Source of the DNA: Photobacterium marinum
Lineage (GTDB): Bacteria > Pseudomonadota > Gammaproteobacteria > Enterobacterales > Vibrionaceae
Direction: 5' to 3'
Length of the DNA stretch: 64,000 nt
Assembly (NCBI RefSeq): GCF_000331515.1
Contig: NZ_AMZO01000006.1
Coordinates: 248,001-312,000, forward strand
Part shown: piece by piece, positions 52,716-61,986 of the stretch
How positions within the stretch are numbered: position 1 is the stretch's first letter
Layout of the letters: every line of letters begins with the position of its first letter
Translations under genes and position numbers: made by a program
Notes under the pieces: model-generated
What the model was told of the DNA's origin: nothing
What the model saw: the letters and a program-made list of their open reading frames with translations, nothing else
Databases searched by the model: none

Positions 52716-54812
52716 TTATTCTTGGTTGTTGGCTTTTGAGCGGGAAACACGGGCTTCGCCGACAAGGAAATCAAAAGTAAGGATGATGCCAAGCATCACG
52801 AAAATCAGGATTGAGCCGTAGGCGATAGCAATCCCGTATTCACCGTCTTCAACCCGGTTCAGGATGTATGAGGTTGCTACACGGGTTTCCGGCGTAACCA
52901 GGAAGATAATGGCACTGACGGTTGTCATCGCCCGGACGAAGCTGTAAATCAGCGTCGACAGAATTGCCGGACGCAACAGCGGGATCAGGATATGGATAAT
53001 GGTCTTGAACGAGTTGGCGCGCAGGCTGAGTGACGCTTCATCCAATGATTTATCCAACTGGCCCAGTCCGGCCACCCCGGCACGAATACCCACGGGAACG
53101 TTACGCATTACCATGGAGATCACCACGATCGCTGCGGTGCCAGTGAGGTAAACCGGCGCATCGTTGAACGCCAGGATATAGGATACCCCGGCAACCGTGC
53201 CCGGAACGGCAAAGCAGAGCATGGTGGCAAATTCGATCACTTTCTTGCCGTGGAACTGTTGGCGCACCACGATATAGGCAATCAGCAGGCCGAACAGAGC
53301 GGTGATCGGCGCGGCAATACCGGCGTAGGTCATGGTGGTTATCAGCGATGGCCAGGCACCTTCGCCCATTCCCAAGCCGAACAGGTTCATGTAGTTATCC
53401 AGCGTCAGGCTGTAATCCACACCCCAGTTCACCGTGAAGCTGCCGTAAACGATGCTGCCGTAGAGCAGGACATTAAAGGCCATCCAGAAATACAGCACAC
53501 CGGTGACACCGTGTTTTAGTGTTGTTGGCAGCGGCTGGACATCACCGCGGTAAGATTTACCCGAGATGGTGACGTAAGAGCGCTTGCCGATCCAGACGTA
53601 CTGAACCACAAAAATTGCCAGCGAGAACAGCAGCAGAACCGCACCCAGCGTACTGGCGGAAGCGTAATCTAACTGTGCGCCTGCAATGTAGAAGTAGATT
53701 TGGGTTGCCAGCACGTCAAAGCTGCCGCCAAGTACCAGCGGGTTACTGAAGTCGGCCAGCGACTGGACAAAGATGATCAGGAACGAGTTAGCCAGCGCCG
53801 GTTTCAGCAGCGGCATCACGATTTTGAAGAAGGTTTGGTAGCGGTTGGCACGCAGGGTATAAGACGCTTCTTCAAGCGACGGGTGCAGTGATTTCATCGC
53901 ACCGTCGAGGATCATGAATGACATCGGCGAGAAAGCCAGAACCTGAGCCATCCAGATGCCGGTAAAACCGTAAAGCCAATTGGTGTGTTGTAGCCCGAAC
54001 CAGTCAACCATCAGCTCTGTGATATAGCCGGAGCGGCCCAGCATCAGGGTAACACCCAGACCGACTACAAACGGAGGAGTAACAATCGGCAGGATGGAAA
54101 AGATCCGGGCGATGAATGCTGAACGCTTGGCGATACGGGTGGTATAGATGGCAAAGATCAAGCCAAAGAAAGTGGCGGTGATACCGACTGATGTACCCAG
54201 GGTTATAGAGTTCAGGATGATCTGAATAATCTGCGGCCGGGTCAGGATATCGGCAAACTGCCACATTACGAAGTTGCCCATTTCGTCTTCGAACATCGGG
54301 ACGAAAATGGCAATACTCGGGTAAATGATAAAGATAGTGATCAGCGAAACAATGCTGACCAGCGCACCGATAACAAAGACATCGCCACCAAGGTATTCAA
54401 GCCGAGCCAGAGCCAGGGTCATGATACTGCCGAGAGCGATGAACAAAATGATGCACGCATAGCCCATGCCCTGACCGGTATACCAGGAAGACATCAGGGT
54501 GAAGAGCATGCAGAATCCGGCATAGCCGATATCAAACTTATGGCGGGTTCTGGCGTATTTATTTTGTGGTTGAAGCGGGCGCAGCAGCAGTACCAGCGGC
54601 ATGCTGAACCATAGCCACGCGATGTTCATGCCGCTCCAGCCCATGGCGTCCCTGAACTCTTGCGGAGTGGACTCGAACAGGCCGTAATCAAGGGTAAAAG
54701 CAGGCAGGAGCACGAAAGCCCCGACTAACGCAATAAGCCAGTAAAACACCGGATCACGCCGTTCTGAACTTTGGAGCTGTCTTGACGGGATGTCAGCGGC
54801 TAAGTCATTCAT
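52716..54812 (-). CDS. afuB: sugar-phosphate ABC transporter permease AfuB (two fused permease domains)
   Basis: 698 residues, about 12-14 membrane helices, with two permease domains in one chain. Each has the cytoplasmic EAA loop for the ATPase: [20 protein letters not shown] in the first half and [20 protein letters not shown] in the second. FbpB/AfuB-type permeases have this fused layout. An N-terminal soluble helix-rich segment and three extra helices precede the first domain. Follows afuA by 136 bases that carry an 11-bp hairpin. Confidence 0.87.
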   Translation of the reverse strand: MNDLAADIPSRQLQSSERRDPVFYWLIALVGAFVLLPAFTLDYGLFESTPQEFRDAMGWSGMNIAWLWFSMPLVLLLRPLQPQNKYARTRHKFDIGYAGFCMLFTLMSSWYTGQGMGYACIILFIALGSIMTLALARLEYLGGDVFVIGALVSIVSLITIFIIYPSIAIFVPMFEDEMGNFVMWQFADILTRPQIIQIILNSITLGTSVGITATFFGLIFAIYTTRIAKRSAFIARIFSILPIVTPPFVVGLGVTLMLGRSGYITELMVDWFGLQHTNWLYGFTGIWMAQVLAFSPMSFMILDGAMKSLHPSLEEASYTLRANRYQTFFKIVMPLLKPALANSFLIIFVQSLADFSNPLVLGGSFDVLATQIYFYIAGAQLDYASASTLGAVLLLFSLAIFVVQYVWIGKRSYVTISGKSYRGDVQPLPTTLKHGVTGVLYFWMAFNVLLYGSIVYGSFTVNWGVDYSLTLDNYMNLFGLGMGEGAWPSLITTMTYAGIAAPITALFGLLIAYIVVRQQFHGKKVIEFATMLCFAVPGTVAGVSYILAFNDAPVYLTGTAAIVVISMVMRNVPVGIRAGVAGLGQLDKSLDEASLSLRANSFKTIIHILIPLLRPAILSTLIYSFVRAMTTVSAIIFLVTPETRVATSYILNRVEDGEYGIAIAYGSILIFVMLGIILTFDFLVGEARVSRSKANNQE

Positions 54813-54902
54813 TGTTGGATACCAATTATATTTGTTGGTGTGTTGCTGATTTCAGGGTGCACGAAGCCCCAAGAAATCATCTTGTACTTCTCGTGTGGAG
54901 CA

Positions 54903-54928
54903 ATGAGCAGCTGCTGTCAGCTGCTCAT
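54903..54928 (-). other. intercistronic hairpin between afuA and afuB
   Basis: ATGAGCAGCTG-ctgt-CAGCTGCTCAT, a perfect 11-bp stem 20 bases after the afuA stop, with no T run. As in other binding-protein operons, it may protect the upstream mRNA and raise the yield of AfuA over AfuB. Confidence 0.65.
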
Positions 54929-54948
54929 ATTTCGGGTGAGGTTGGCGG

Positions 54949-55983
54949 TTATTCGCCCATCTTGACGACGTTAACCCACTTATTGATCAGACGCTTACGC
55001 TCATCGGAAGAGCCGTAAGTTTCCATGTCATAGTTGATTAGCGAAAGCTTGCTTGGATCCAGTGCGTTAGGGGACTGCTCTGCGGTGGTGTTGGTCAGGA
55101 TCTGGAATGATTTACCTTTCTGCCATGCCAACTGCTGGCCTTCTTTAGACAGTACCCAGTCAACGAACAGTTTGGCGTTGTCCATGTTGCGGGCACCTTT
55201 GATGATGCTGACGCCGCCGATTTCGTAACCAGTACCTTCACATGGAGAAATCAGCTCCAGAGGGGCACCTTTAGACTGTTCCAGCGAGTAGTCATGCAGG
55301 AAGCCGATACCGATAGCAATTTCACCGCGTGCAGAGTTACGGGAAGGCGTCACACCGGATTTAGTGTACTGCGAAATGTTTTTGTCGAGTTTCTTGAAGT
55401 AATCAAACGCCTTGTCTTCATCCCAAAGCTGGATGAAAGTAGCCAGTGCGGTGTAGGCCGTACCAGAACTCTGCGGGTCAGCGATTTGGATTTCTTCTTT
55501 GTACTCAGGCTTGGTCAGGTCATTCCAGCAACGTGGAATTGGCAGGCCTTTTTCAGCAAGGCGTTCGGTGTTGACGCCGAAACCAAGGATGCCCATGTAA
55601 ACAGCAGAGGAGTAGTTGCCTTTGCGTTTGGCCGGATCACGGAATTTCTCCATGATGTTGTTCAGCTCAGGCGACTTATAGGCAGCCAGCAGATCCATTT
55701 CACCAGCCTGTGATTGTGGATCCAGGGTGCCGCCGTACCAGACATCAGCGCGGGGATTCTTTCTTTCGGCCTGGATTTTTGCCAGGGTGCTGCCCGAACC
55801 GTTACGGACAAACGAAGTTTTCACGTCATACTTTTCAGAAAATGCCTTGGTTTCAGCTTCACACATGGCGTTGGTTGCGCTGCAGTAAACAACCAGACGG
55901 CCTTCTGCCATAACCTGGGGAGCTGCCATGGCTGAACCAAGAATGCAGGCTGCAAGCAGGCTGCGTTTAGTTTTTGCTTTCAT
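54949..55983 (-). CDS. afuA: periplasmic sugar-phosphate binding protein AfuA
   Basis: 344 residues with a Sec signal peptide (KTKRSLLAACILGSAMAA, cleavage after VMA at about 26). The mature protein is of the iron(III)/thiamine-type binding protein fold (LVVYCSATNAMCEAETKAF, then ADVWYGGTLDPQSQAGE). It lacks the tyrosine pair of iron-binding FbpA and has an His-Asp pair at 230-231 (GFLHDYSLEQ), as I recall for AfuA of Actinobacillus, which binds hexose-6-phosphates. Location directly after uhpABC supports this. Ligand specificity is inferred. It is the fourth gene of the minus-strand cluster. Confidence 0.83.
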   Translation of the reverse strand: MKAKTKRSLLAACILGSAMAAPQVMAEGRLVVYCSATNAMCEAETKAFSEKYDVKTSFVRNGSGSTLAKIQAERKNPRADVWYGGTLDPQSQAGEMDLLAAYKSPELNNIMEKFRDPAKRKGNYSSAVYMGILGFGVNTERLAEKGLPIPRCWNDLTKPEYKEEIQIADPQSSGTAYTALATFIQLWDEDKAFDYFKKLDKNISQYTKSGVTPSRNSARGEIAIGIGFLHDYSLEQSKGAPLELISPCEGTGYEIGGVSIIKGARNMDNAKLFVDWVLSKEGQQLAWQKGKSFQILTNTTAEQSPNALDPSKLSLINYDMETYGSSDERKRLINKWVNVVKMGE

Positions 55984-56008
55984 TATTATTTCCTCTGCTT
56001 TTTATTGG

Positions 56009-56047
56009 AGCCCGATGCCAGAGTTCACAGGTAGGAAACACCGGGCT
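56009..56047 (-). other. stem-loop between uhpC and afuA
   Basis: On the minus strand AGCCCGGTG pairs with CATCGGGCT (one G-T pair) with a 21-base loop; no T run. It may separate the regulatory and transport parts of the cluster, or overlap an afuA promoter region. Confidence 0.4.
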
Positions 56048-56121
56048 TTTACCGCCACCTTGCGGTAAATCTTTATTCGCAGGCGAAACGGTAGCGGCAG
56101 GAGGAAAGAAAGCCCTGAATG

Positions 56122-57447
56122 CTATAACGCAGCTACAGTTCGCTGTTGTGCTTTGATGAAAGGCAGGATCAGCAGGCCGATAGAAGCGGCGGCCAGAGTG
56201 ATAACGCTGAAGAAACCTTCCCAGCTAAATTGTTCGATAATCAGTGATACCGGATAACTGGCCAGTGCTGCACCAAGGTAGCCGAACAGGCCGACAAACC
56301 CGGTGGCGGTGCCCGCGACATCTTTGTGCGAACACTCGGCGGCAGCCATTCCAATCATCATTTGTGGTCCGAAGACAAAAAATCCGATAGCAAAGAAGCA
56401 TCCTGACAGTACGGCAAAGTTGTCCATCGGTGTAAGCCATAATGCCGCTACGGAAATAAAAATCCCCAGTGCAAAAATCAGGTTCATCGGTGCCCGGTTA
56501 CCGCGGAAGAAACGGTCTGAACCCCAGCCGCCAAATAGTGACCCCAGAAAGCCGCCGACCTCAAACATAGAGACTGTCGTATTGGCGGTCAGCAGGTCGA
56601 AACCGTGGCGTTCGGTCAGGTATAGGTTGCCCCAGTCATTGACGGCAATCCGCACCACATAGACCAGCAAATAAGAACTGCAAAGCAACCAGATGTATTT
56701 ATTGCCGACTACATACGTAGCCAGGATCTGGCGGAAACTGAGCCCTTTCCCTTCCTGCTCCTGTTGCAGCTCCAGCTCATCGTTGCGCCATTGCCCGACG
56801 GTTGGCAGCCCCATGGTGGAAGGCTTGTCCCGCATGTGGAAACAGAGCATCAGGCCAACCATGATCCCGACTGTTCCCGGGATGATAAATCCGTAACGCC
56901 AGCCCCAGTTGAGGGCGGCAAAGCCGATAAACAGCGGAACCAGCGCACCACCTAAGTTGTGGCAGGTGTTCCATATTGACCACCAGAAACCCCGTTCGGA
57001 ACGTGAGTACCAGGTAGTGAGCAATTTGGCACAGGGCGGCCAGCCCCAGCCCTGAAAAAAGGCATTTAAAGTCCAGAGCACTGCGAATACCGCCAGTGAG
57101 GAACTCATACCAAAGCAGATATTAATCAGCCCGGTTGCCATCAGTCCCAGCCCCATGAAATAACTGGGATTGGACTGGTCACTCACCATGCCGGAAATAA
57201 ATTTTGAAATTCCGTAAGTGATGTAAAACAGGGTGCCGAGAAAACCGATATCGGAGTGAGTCAGACCGAGATCCGCCAGCATAGCCGGCATGGCGAAATT
57301 CAGGCTTTTTCGGGTGAAATAAAATACCCCGTACCCGATATACATCGAGAACATCAAATGCAGCCGCCAGTGCTGGTAAGTGGCATCAATCCGCTGTTTA
57401 TCCGTTATCGTTTGCGCGGGTTGAGCTGATGTCAGAAAGCCCATCAT
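56122..57447 (-). CDS. uhpC: MFS organophosphate transporter/sensor UhpC
   Basis: 441 residues, about 12 membrane helices, the organophosphate:phosphate antiporter group (UhpT, GlpT, PgtP, UhpC). The GYGVFYFTRKSLNFAMP and SNPSYFMGLGLMATGL segments are typical, as are FNAFFQGWGWPPCAK-like residues (here LNAFFQGWGWPPCAKLL) and AAAECSHKDVAGTATGF. In enterobacteria UhpC is a membrane sensor of glucose-6-phosphate that acts on UhpB. Since it sits next to uhpAB, UhpC is the best call; a transport role cannot be excluded. It follows uhpB by 90 bases. Confidence 0.85.
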   Translation of the reverse strand: MMGFLTSAQPAQTITDKQRIDATYQHWRLHLMFSMYIGYGVFYFTRKSLNFAMPAMLADLGLTHSDIGFLGTLFYITYGISKFISGMVSDQSNPSYFMGLGLMATGLINICFGMSSSLAVFAVLWTLNAFFQGWGWPPCAKLLTTWYSRSERGFWWSIWNTCHNLGGALVPLFIGFAALNWGWRYGFIIPGTVGIMVGLMLCFHMRDKPSTMGLPTVGQWRNDELELQQEQEGKGLSFRQILATYVVGNKYIWLLCSSYLLVYVVRIAVNDWGNLYLTERHGFDLLTANTTVSMFEVGGFLGSLFGGWGSDRFFRGNRAPMNLIFALGIFISVAALWLTPMDNFAVLSGCFFAIGFFVFGPQMMIGMAAAECSHKDVAGTATGFVGLFGYLGAALASYPVSLIIEQFSWEGFFSVITLAAASIGLLILPFIKAQQRTVAAL

Positions 57448-57537
57448 GACGGTGTGTTCTCCCTGTTGCTGAATAGATAGTAAGTAAATGAATGGAGAAA
57501 TGAATGAGACAGGATTTTAAACACCTAGGAAAAATTC

Positions 57538-59115
57538 CTAGTTATCTTCACTGCTTGGTATTTTTGTGGGCAAGTTAACAATAAACCGGGTGCCGTTTCC
57601 TGACTGAATGGAAAAACTGCCGCCCAGTGCGCTGACCCGCTCTTCGATTCCCCTGAGTCCCTGTCCTTTGTTACGCCAGTCCTGCGGCAGGCCACAGCCG
57701 TTATCGCGTAACTCCAGACTGAAGGTGGAGCCGGGCATCAGGCTGAGATGAACCGAAGTGGCGTTGGCGTGTTTGCTGACGTTATTGAGCAGTTCCTGGA
57801 TGATGCGGTACAGGGTGACAGCAGTAATGTCATCGAGTTTATGGTTGGCAATACCGATATTGAGCTGGAAGTCGATTTGGCGTTCGGCAAATTTCATTTC
57901 CTGAGCCAACTGGCGCAGGGCATTTTCCAGTCCAAGTTCATCAAGGATTTGCGGGCGCAGTTGGGTGAGCAACTGGCGGGTAGAACGGTGTATCCGCATT
58001 GAAAGCGAGTGAATTGCTTCGGCAATGTTTTTGGTGTTGTCTTCCTGCGTAGTGCGGTCGGCCAGCATCGCCTGGATCTGAATGGCTGTGATGTTCTGAC
58101 CGATCTCATCATGCAGTTCGCGGGCAACGGATTTGCGGATATCTTCTTCAACCTTTACCAATTGGCGGGCGAGTTGCTGTTTATTGTTTAACTCTCGGGC
58201 CAGCTCGCTGTTTACCATTTGTAATTGCTGTGCAAGCAGGTATTGACGACTGATGGCAATGCCAAGCCCCAAGCCAACCAGGGCTTGGGTGGTGATAAAG
58301 ACTTTCAGCTCCATGTCACTGGAAAATGCACCGGACAGCTGGCGGGCACTGGTAAGTAAGATACTGTTCATCACTGCCGCCAACACACCGCCCTGCCAGC
58401 CGTAGCGGTAGGCCATGAAGATATTGGGCAGCAGCATGATCAGCAATACCAGAGGTTCAAGCTGTTCAAGGAAAGTCAGTTCGGCGATAAGCCCGATAGT
58501 GAAAAAGCCGATTGACCACAGCAGGGCTGACGGACGAATGGTTATTTCCTGGTGGATCAGAGTGGGTGTCAGTGGCAGCCAGGTTTTGTTGAGGTAGTCA
58601 TAAAGCAGGTAGCAAAACGGAACTAACAAGATCCCGCCGGTAATTGCGGTAATAGTGGCAGAAAAGACATAACCGGCCGGAAGACTCATGGGCTTGCTGA
58701 GCAGCATTGTTATCAGGCCGATTGCCATTCCATGAACCAGAACCAGTCCGATAAGCGCCAGTAATCGCTGCCAGTATGTTTTTAGCTGTTGCCAGACTCC
58801 GGAAAAAGGCAGGATCAGGAAATAACCGATAAAAGGTGTGAGGAACAGAAGCTGGTCATGGGGCTGGCTGTCGAGAATAGAGAGAAGCCAGCCGCTGATG
58901 GCCAGCTCGCAGCTAAGGAACAGCAACCAGAATCTGCGCGGAGTCAGCACTTGTACCGCCAGCTTTAATCCCGCGGGAAGAAACAAAGCGGCCAATAGCA
59001 GATCCGGGGAGAGATAATTGCTGATGCTCCACAAACAAAACCAGCTAATGGTAAAAAGAACAGAGGCAAAGGCATAAGAAAAACAGTTGCTGGAAATTTG
59101 GTTTTCAGTCGTCAT
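57538..59115 (-). CDS. uhpB: membrane sensor histidine kinase UhpB
   Basis: 525 residues. The N-terminal half has about 8 membrane helices (MASE1-like, about 12-290). The dimerisation and phosphoacceptor region is HisKA_3 type with His335 in ARELHDEIGQNITAIQIQ; the ATPase domain (about 425-520) has LRDNGCGLPQDW, GLRGIEERVSALGG and GNGTRFIVNLP. This is the UhpB architecture. It should work with UhpC in sensing external sugar phosphate and phosphorylate UhpA. Its start overlaps the uhpA stop (TAATG). Confidence 0.88.
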   Translation of the reverse strand: MTTENQISSNCFSYAFASVLFTISWFCLWSISNYLSPDLLLAALFLPAGLKLAVQVLTPRRFWLLFLSCELAISGWLLSILDSQPHDQLLFLTPFIGYFLILPFSGVWQQLKTYWQRLLALIGLVLVHGMAIGLITMLLSKPMSLPAGYVFSATITAITGGILLVPFCYLLYDYLNKTWLPLTPTLIHQEITIRPSALLWSIGFFTIGLIAELTFLEQLEPLVLLIMLLPNIFMAYRYGWQGGVLAAVMNSILLTSARQLSGAFSSDMELKVFITTQALVGLGLGIAISRQYLLAQQLQMVNSELARELNNKQQLARQLVKVEEDIRKSVARELHDEIGQNITAIQIQAMLADRTTQEDNTKNIAEAIHSLSMRIHRSTRQLLTQLRPQILDELGLENALRQLAQEMKFAERQIDFQLNIGIANHKLDDITAVTLYRIIQELLNNVSKHANATSVHLSLMPGSTFSLELRDNGCGLPQDWRNKGQGLRGIEERVSALGGSFSIQSGNGTRFIVNLPTKIPSSEDN

Positions 59116-59741
59116 TATTCAACCAGCAATTTGTGCTGCAAGGCGTAGCGAATGAGTTCAACATTGTTCGACAGGCCGAGTTTGCCTAGGATATTGGCAC
59201 GGTGAACATGAATGGTTTTATGACTGATAGTCAGTTCGGCAGCAACTTCTTTGACCCCTTTGCCCTGGACGAGCAGATCGAATACTTCCCGTTCCCGTTT
59301 GGTCAGTTCATCCAGTTCTTTCGGCGCAGTCGGTGCATTACTGAGGTTAAAGAGGGCATCTGCGCACAGATAACGGTCTCCGGCGGCGACGGTCCGGATT
59401 GCGGTCACCAGTTCACCGGGGCCGCAACGCTTAGACAGATAGCCGCTGGCTCCGGCTTCAATGGCCTTACTGACAAAAGAGGCTGAATCGTAAATGCTGA
59501 GAACAATAGCCCGAAAAGCGGGGTTGTTCTTTCGCAGGCGCTCCAGCAGGCTCAGCCCGCTTTCGTCCGGCATGGAAATGTCTATCACCGCAACATCAAT
59601 ATCAGTGCGTGAAAGGGTGGCATAAGCTTCTTTTGCAGAGCTGAATTCGCCTTTTACTTCTATATCCTGTTCGACATTAAGCAATTGGGCAAAGCCGGAA
59701 CGCACCATAATATGGTCATCGACCAGGGCGACAGAAATCAT
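59115..59741 (-). CDS. uhpA: response regulator UhpA, NarL/FixJ type
   Basis: 208 residues. Receiver domain (about 1-120) with Asp8, Asp9, phosphoacceptor Asp54 (VAVIDISMPDESG) and Lys104 (GYLSKRCG); LuxR-type HTH (about 140-205: LTKREREVFDLLVQGKGVKE, LTISHKTIHVHRANILGKLG). Same length class as UhpA. It should activate the downstream transport genes when phosphorylated by UhpB. First gene of the minus-strand cluster; the promoter lies in 59742-59950. Confidence 0.9.
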   Translation of the reverse strand: MISVALVDDHIMVRSGFAQLLNVEQDIEVKGEFSSAKEAYATLSRTDIDVAVIDISMPDESGLSLLERLRKNNPAFRAIVLSIYDSASFVSKAIEAGASGYLSKRCGPGELVTAIRTVAAGDRYLCADALFNLSNAPTAPKELDELTKREREVFDLLVQGKGVKEVAAELTISHKTIHVHRANILGKLGLSNNVELIRYALQHKLLVE

Positions 59742-59952
59742 GTCCTCATCCTTTTTTATTGAATTATTCGCCGTTGATTGGTTCGGCGTATTTTTATATT
59801 TGATGAGGCTGTGATTATCGGCGCGAAATCGATTTCAGATCCAGTGGCTAGGTCGCAAACTTTGAGAACAAAAATAAAGCGTGATGGCCACCACCATGTC
59901 CGATGGGGGGTGATGATGATGGGTGCATCTAAGTTGTTTACTGATACTTGGC

Positions 59953-61122
59953 TTAGATTTTCGTTAAGATAAACATATGGTAACCAAACTCATTAGCAAA
60001 CTGTGTACAAATGTTTACTTCATGTTTGATGTCTTTTAGTGCTGCAGAATCAGACATATCAGGTTCAAGCTCAGTCACTCGTTCACCTAAGGCGCCATAG
60101 TAGTTCAACCAGGCTTCTTCGCTCTGAGGAAAATGTTCAACAATTTGATACCCAGCTTCCTTCATTTGCTCAATACGTGTTGTTACTGATTGAATATCTG
60201 GATACTCTCGGTTCCAAAACTCAACAGACTCTCTACTTGGAGTATCAGTTCGCCAAACCATGTCACTGATCATCAGATAACCTTGTTCGCATAAGAATGG
60301 CTTCCATCCGGTTAGTGCTTTTTCGATACCCATGATGTATGCACTTCCTTCGGCCCAGATAAGGTCAAAACACTCCTTGGCAAAAGGCAAGTTTGTCATG
60401 CTGGCACAAACGGTTTCTATTCGCTCTGAGAGACCTTGTTGTTCAAATCGTTGTGCTAGCCGATTGAGTGCAGACTGCTCGTTATCGAGAGCGGTAATTT
60501 TGGCCTCGCTATTTTCAGCCAGCACCCTGGTTGCTAACCCTTTACCACAGCCAACTTCTAGTATGCTACTTGTTGCTTTTGGTGTCAGTGAAAGCGCTTT
60601 TCGTGTATCACTATCACTACCTGGCCCCCAACGTTCTAGCTTTTCGAAAACCTTCATAAAGTCGGCCATATATAAATCGTGTTCGTTCATGTCTTTTGAT
60701 AACCATCTCAGTCGCAAAGCTTCTTTTTCACTAAAACCTTGCTTTATTAACCAATCTAGATGAGCATCTGGAGCCAGTTTATCTAAATTTTCGTGCCATG
60801 CTTTAAGGTCACTTTCACCAAGCATGGCTGCAAGTAGATATCGTGACTCCTGCTTTCGCTCTATCTCTTCATCAAGCGCCTTAAGCCGCTTTTGCAATAG
60901 CTGCTTATCAACTTTTGCCTCGAGACATACTTTGCATTCTTTTAGTGTTAATCCGCCAGCCAGTAATTGCTGAATCAAACGGACACGTTGTAGATCTTCG
61001 TCACTGTAGACACGATAGCCGTTTTCAAGCTTTCGTCCTGAGATAAGCTTTTGTTTTTCATAATAAAGTAGTGCAGTTCGCGATAGCCCTACTTTCGCTG
61101 CAAACTCAGATATCTTATACAC
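59953..61122 (-). CDS. MerR-type regulator fused to a SAM-dependent methyltransferase
   Basis: 389 residues. The N-terminal MerR domain covers about 1-100: YKISEFAAKVGLSRTALLYY, KLENGYRVYSDEDLQRVRLI and a long dimerisation helix. Residues about 110-165 are a helical linker, and 180-310 form a class I methyltransferase: motif I SILEVGCGKGLATRV (186-200), motif II acid Asp213 (ITALDNEQSALN), and FDLIWAEGSAYIMG. The start is GTG with AGGA 9 bases upstream; no ATG is available. Both parts look intact. Such fusions could couple a signal ligand or methylation substrate to gene control, but target and substrate are unknown. A dyad upstream may be its own operator. Confidence 0.85.
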   Translation of the reverse strand: MYKISEFAAKVGLSRTALLYYEKQKLISGRKLENGYRVYSDEDLQRVRLIQQLLAGGLTLKECKVCLEAKVDKQLLQKRLKALDEEIERKQESRYLLAAMLGESDLKAWHENLDKLAPDAHLDWLIKQGFSEKEALRLRWLSKDMNEHDLYMADFMKVFEKLERWGPGSDSDTRKALSLTPKATSSILEVGCGKGLATRVLAENSEAKITALDNEQSALNRLAQRFEQQGLSERIETVCASMTNLPFAKECFDLIWAEGSAYIMGIEKALTGWKPFLCEQGYLMISDMVWRTDTPSRESVEFWNREYPDIQSVTTRIEQMKEAGYQIVEHFPQSEEAWLNYYGALGERVTELEPDMSDSAALKDIKHEVNICTQFANEFGYHMFILTKI

Positions 61123-61154
61123 AATGATAAGTCCTATATCCGTTGATGGTTAAA

Positions 61155-61184
61155 GACCTTAAACTATAAAGCTGTAGACAGGTC
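61155..61184. promoter_or_regulatory. dyad upstream of the MerR-methyltransferase gene
   Basis: GACCT (61155-61159) and AGGTC (61180-61184) with inner CTA/TAG matches, 33 bases upstream of the GTG start. MerR proteins bind dyads of this size; TTGACC is formed on the minus strand, like a -35 box. Confidence 0.45.
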
Positions 61185-61469
61185 AATAAGTAATTATGCT
61201 TAAGATACAGAAATTTTGGTTCATAAGTATCTTGAAGCAACCTTTCAGATCTAGTTACACATCCTTCTTTTAAAACCGCTTGTTTAAATCTCAACAAATC
61301 CGTATTAGCAATTTCGTAAGTTCTGTGTCCCAACCGTTCGATTTTTTCATCTCATTGTTTATCTCTTTTTTCTCAATTCTATTTCTTTTGATACATCCGG
61401 GCATTGTCAGCCATAGCGAGTTCGCTATTTATCTTTTTATCGAAATGTGAATTCGATGTTGCTGGTTTT

Positions 61470-61483
61470 TTGACCTGTATCAA
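61470..61483 (+). promoter_or_regulatory. FNR site of the nap promoter
   Basis: TTGAC-ctgt-ATCAA differs from the consensus TTGAT-N4-ATCAA at one base. It lies 28 bp upstream (centre to centre) of the NarP-type box, as expected for nap control. Confidence 0.75.
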
Positions 61484-61496
61484 TGGAATTTACTAT

Positions 61497-61512
61497 TACC
61501 CCTTTAGAGGTA
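61497..61512 (+). promoter_or_regulatory. NarL/NarP 7-2-7 binding site
   Basis: TACCCCT-tt-AGAGGTA: two heptamers that both fit TACYNMT, head to head with 2 bases between, the arrangement preferred by NarP. If centred at -44.5, transcription would start near 61549, consistent with a TATTAA at 61533-61538. Confidence 0.8.
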
Positions 61513-61710
61513 TGCACAGGAGGAATTATTGGTATTAACAATAGATTAAGCCCTGTTTTTTATGTGTGTATTAGAAGCTAATTGATGGCTAACCAGCTTG
61601 AATATAAGAGAAAAGAATAAAAACAAGTTTGTGTTTTTAAGTGCCTGTTTTTCAAGGTTTACGAATTTTTAGCTGGTGGAAGCCTGAAAGATAGAAAGGG
61701 AGTTTTATCA

Positions 61711-61986
61711 ATGGATGAATACCAAGTCTGCAGCCTGGTTGTGTTAACCGCACCGGAACAGACGGGATCAGTCAAGCTGGCAATTGAAAAGCTGGAGGGA
61801 GCAGAAGTACCGGTATGCAATGAAGCAGGAAAAATGGTGGTGGTGCTGGAAGGGGATAGCAAGGACGGGTTGGCTGAACGCTTTAAACAAATCCAATTAT
61901 TGCCCGGCGTTATTGCCGTCACTTTGGTGTATCACCAGGAAGATGGAACATCTGAGCTGAAGGAAGCAAATAATGAAAGTCAGTAG
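61711..61986 (+). CDS. napD: nitrate reductase maturation chaperone NapD
   Basis: 91 residues. The segments [40 protein letters not shown] and [15 protein letters not shown] fit NapD, a small ferredoxin-fold protein that binds the Tat signal of NapA and holds back export until cofactors are inserted. It is the first gene of the operon; napF, which often precedes it, is absent here. Its last 14 bases overlap the napA start, showing tight coupling with its client. Confidence 0.93.
   Translation: MDEYQVCSLVVLTAPEQTGSVKLAIEKLEGAEVPVCNEAGKMVVVLEGDSKDGLAERFKQIQLLPGVIAVTLVYHQEDGTSELKEANNESQ

Larger units (their letters stand above)
61123..61710. other. regulatory region upstream of nap and of the MerR fusion gene
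   Basis: 588 bases between divergent genes. It contains the dyad at 61155-61184, an FNR-like site at 61470-61483, a NarL/NarP 7-2-7 box at 61497-61512 and a possible -10 hexamer TATTAA at 61533. A minus-strand frame in the first half starts with TTG and has no family match; it is rejected. Confidence 0.7.

Noticed and set aside
51649..55983. Iron(III) ABC transporter annotation for the afu genes
   Set aside because: The binding protein lacks the iron-binding tyrosine pair and the genes follow uhpABC; no Fur box was seen.
59769..59788. CGCCG/CGGCG hairpin with TATTTTT in the uhpA upstream region
   Set aside because: It would be a plus-strand terminator with no plus-strand gene before it, and its stem is only 5 bp.
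61115..61333. 72-codon minus-strand frame upstream of the MerR fusion
   Set aside because: It starts with TTG, overlaps the MerR start and dyad, and shows no domain or codon bias.
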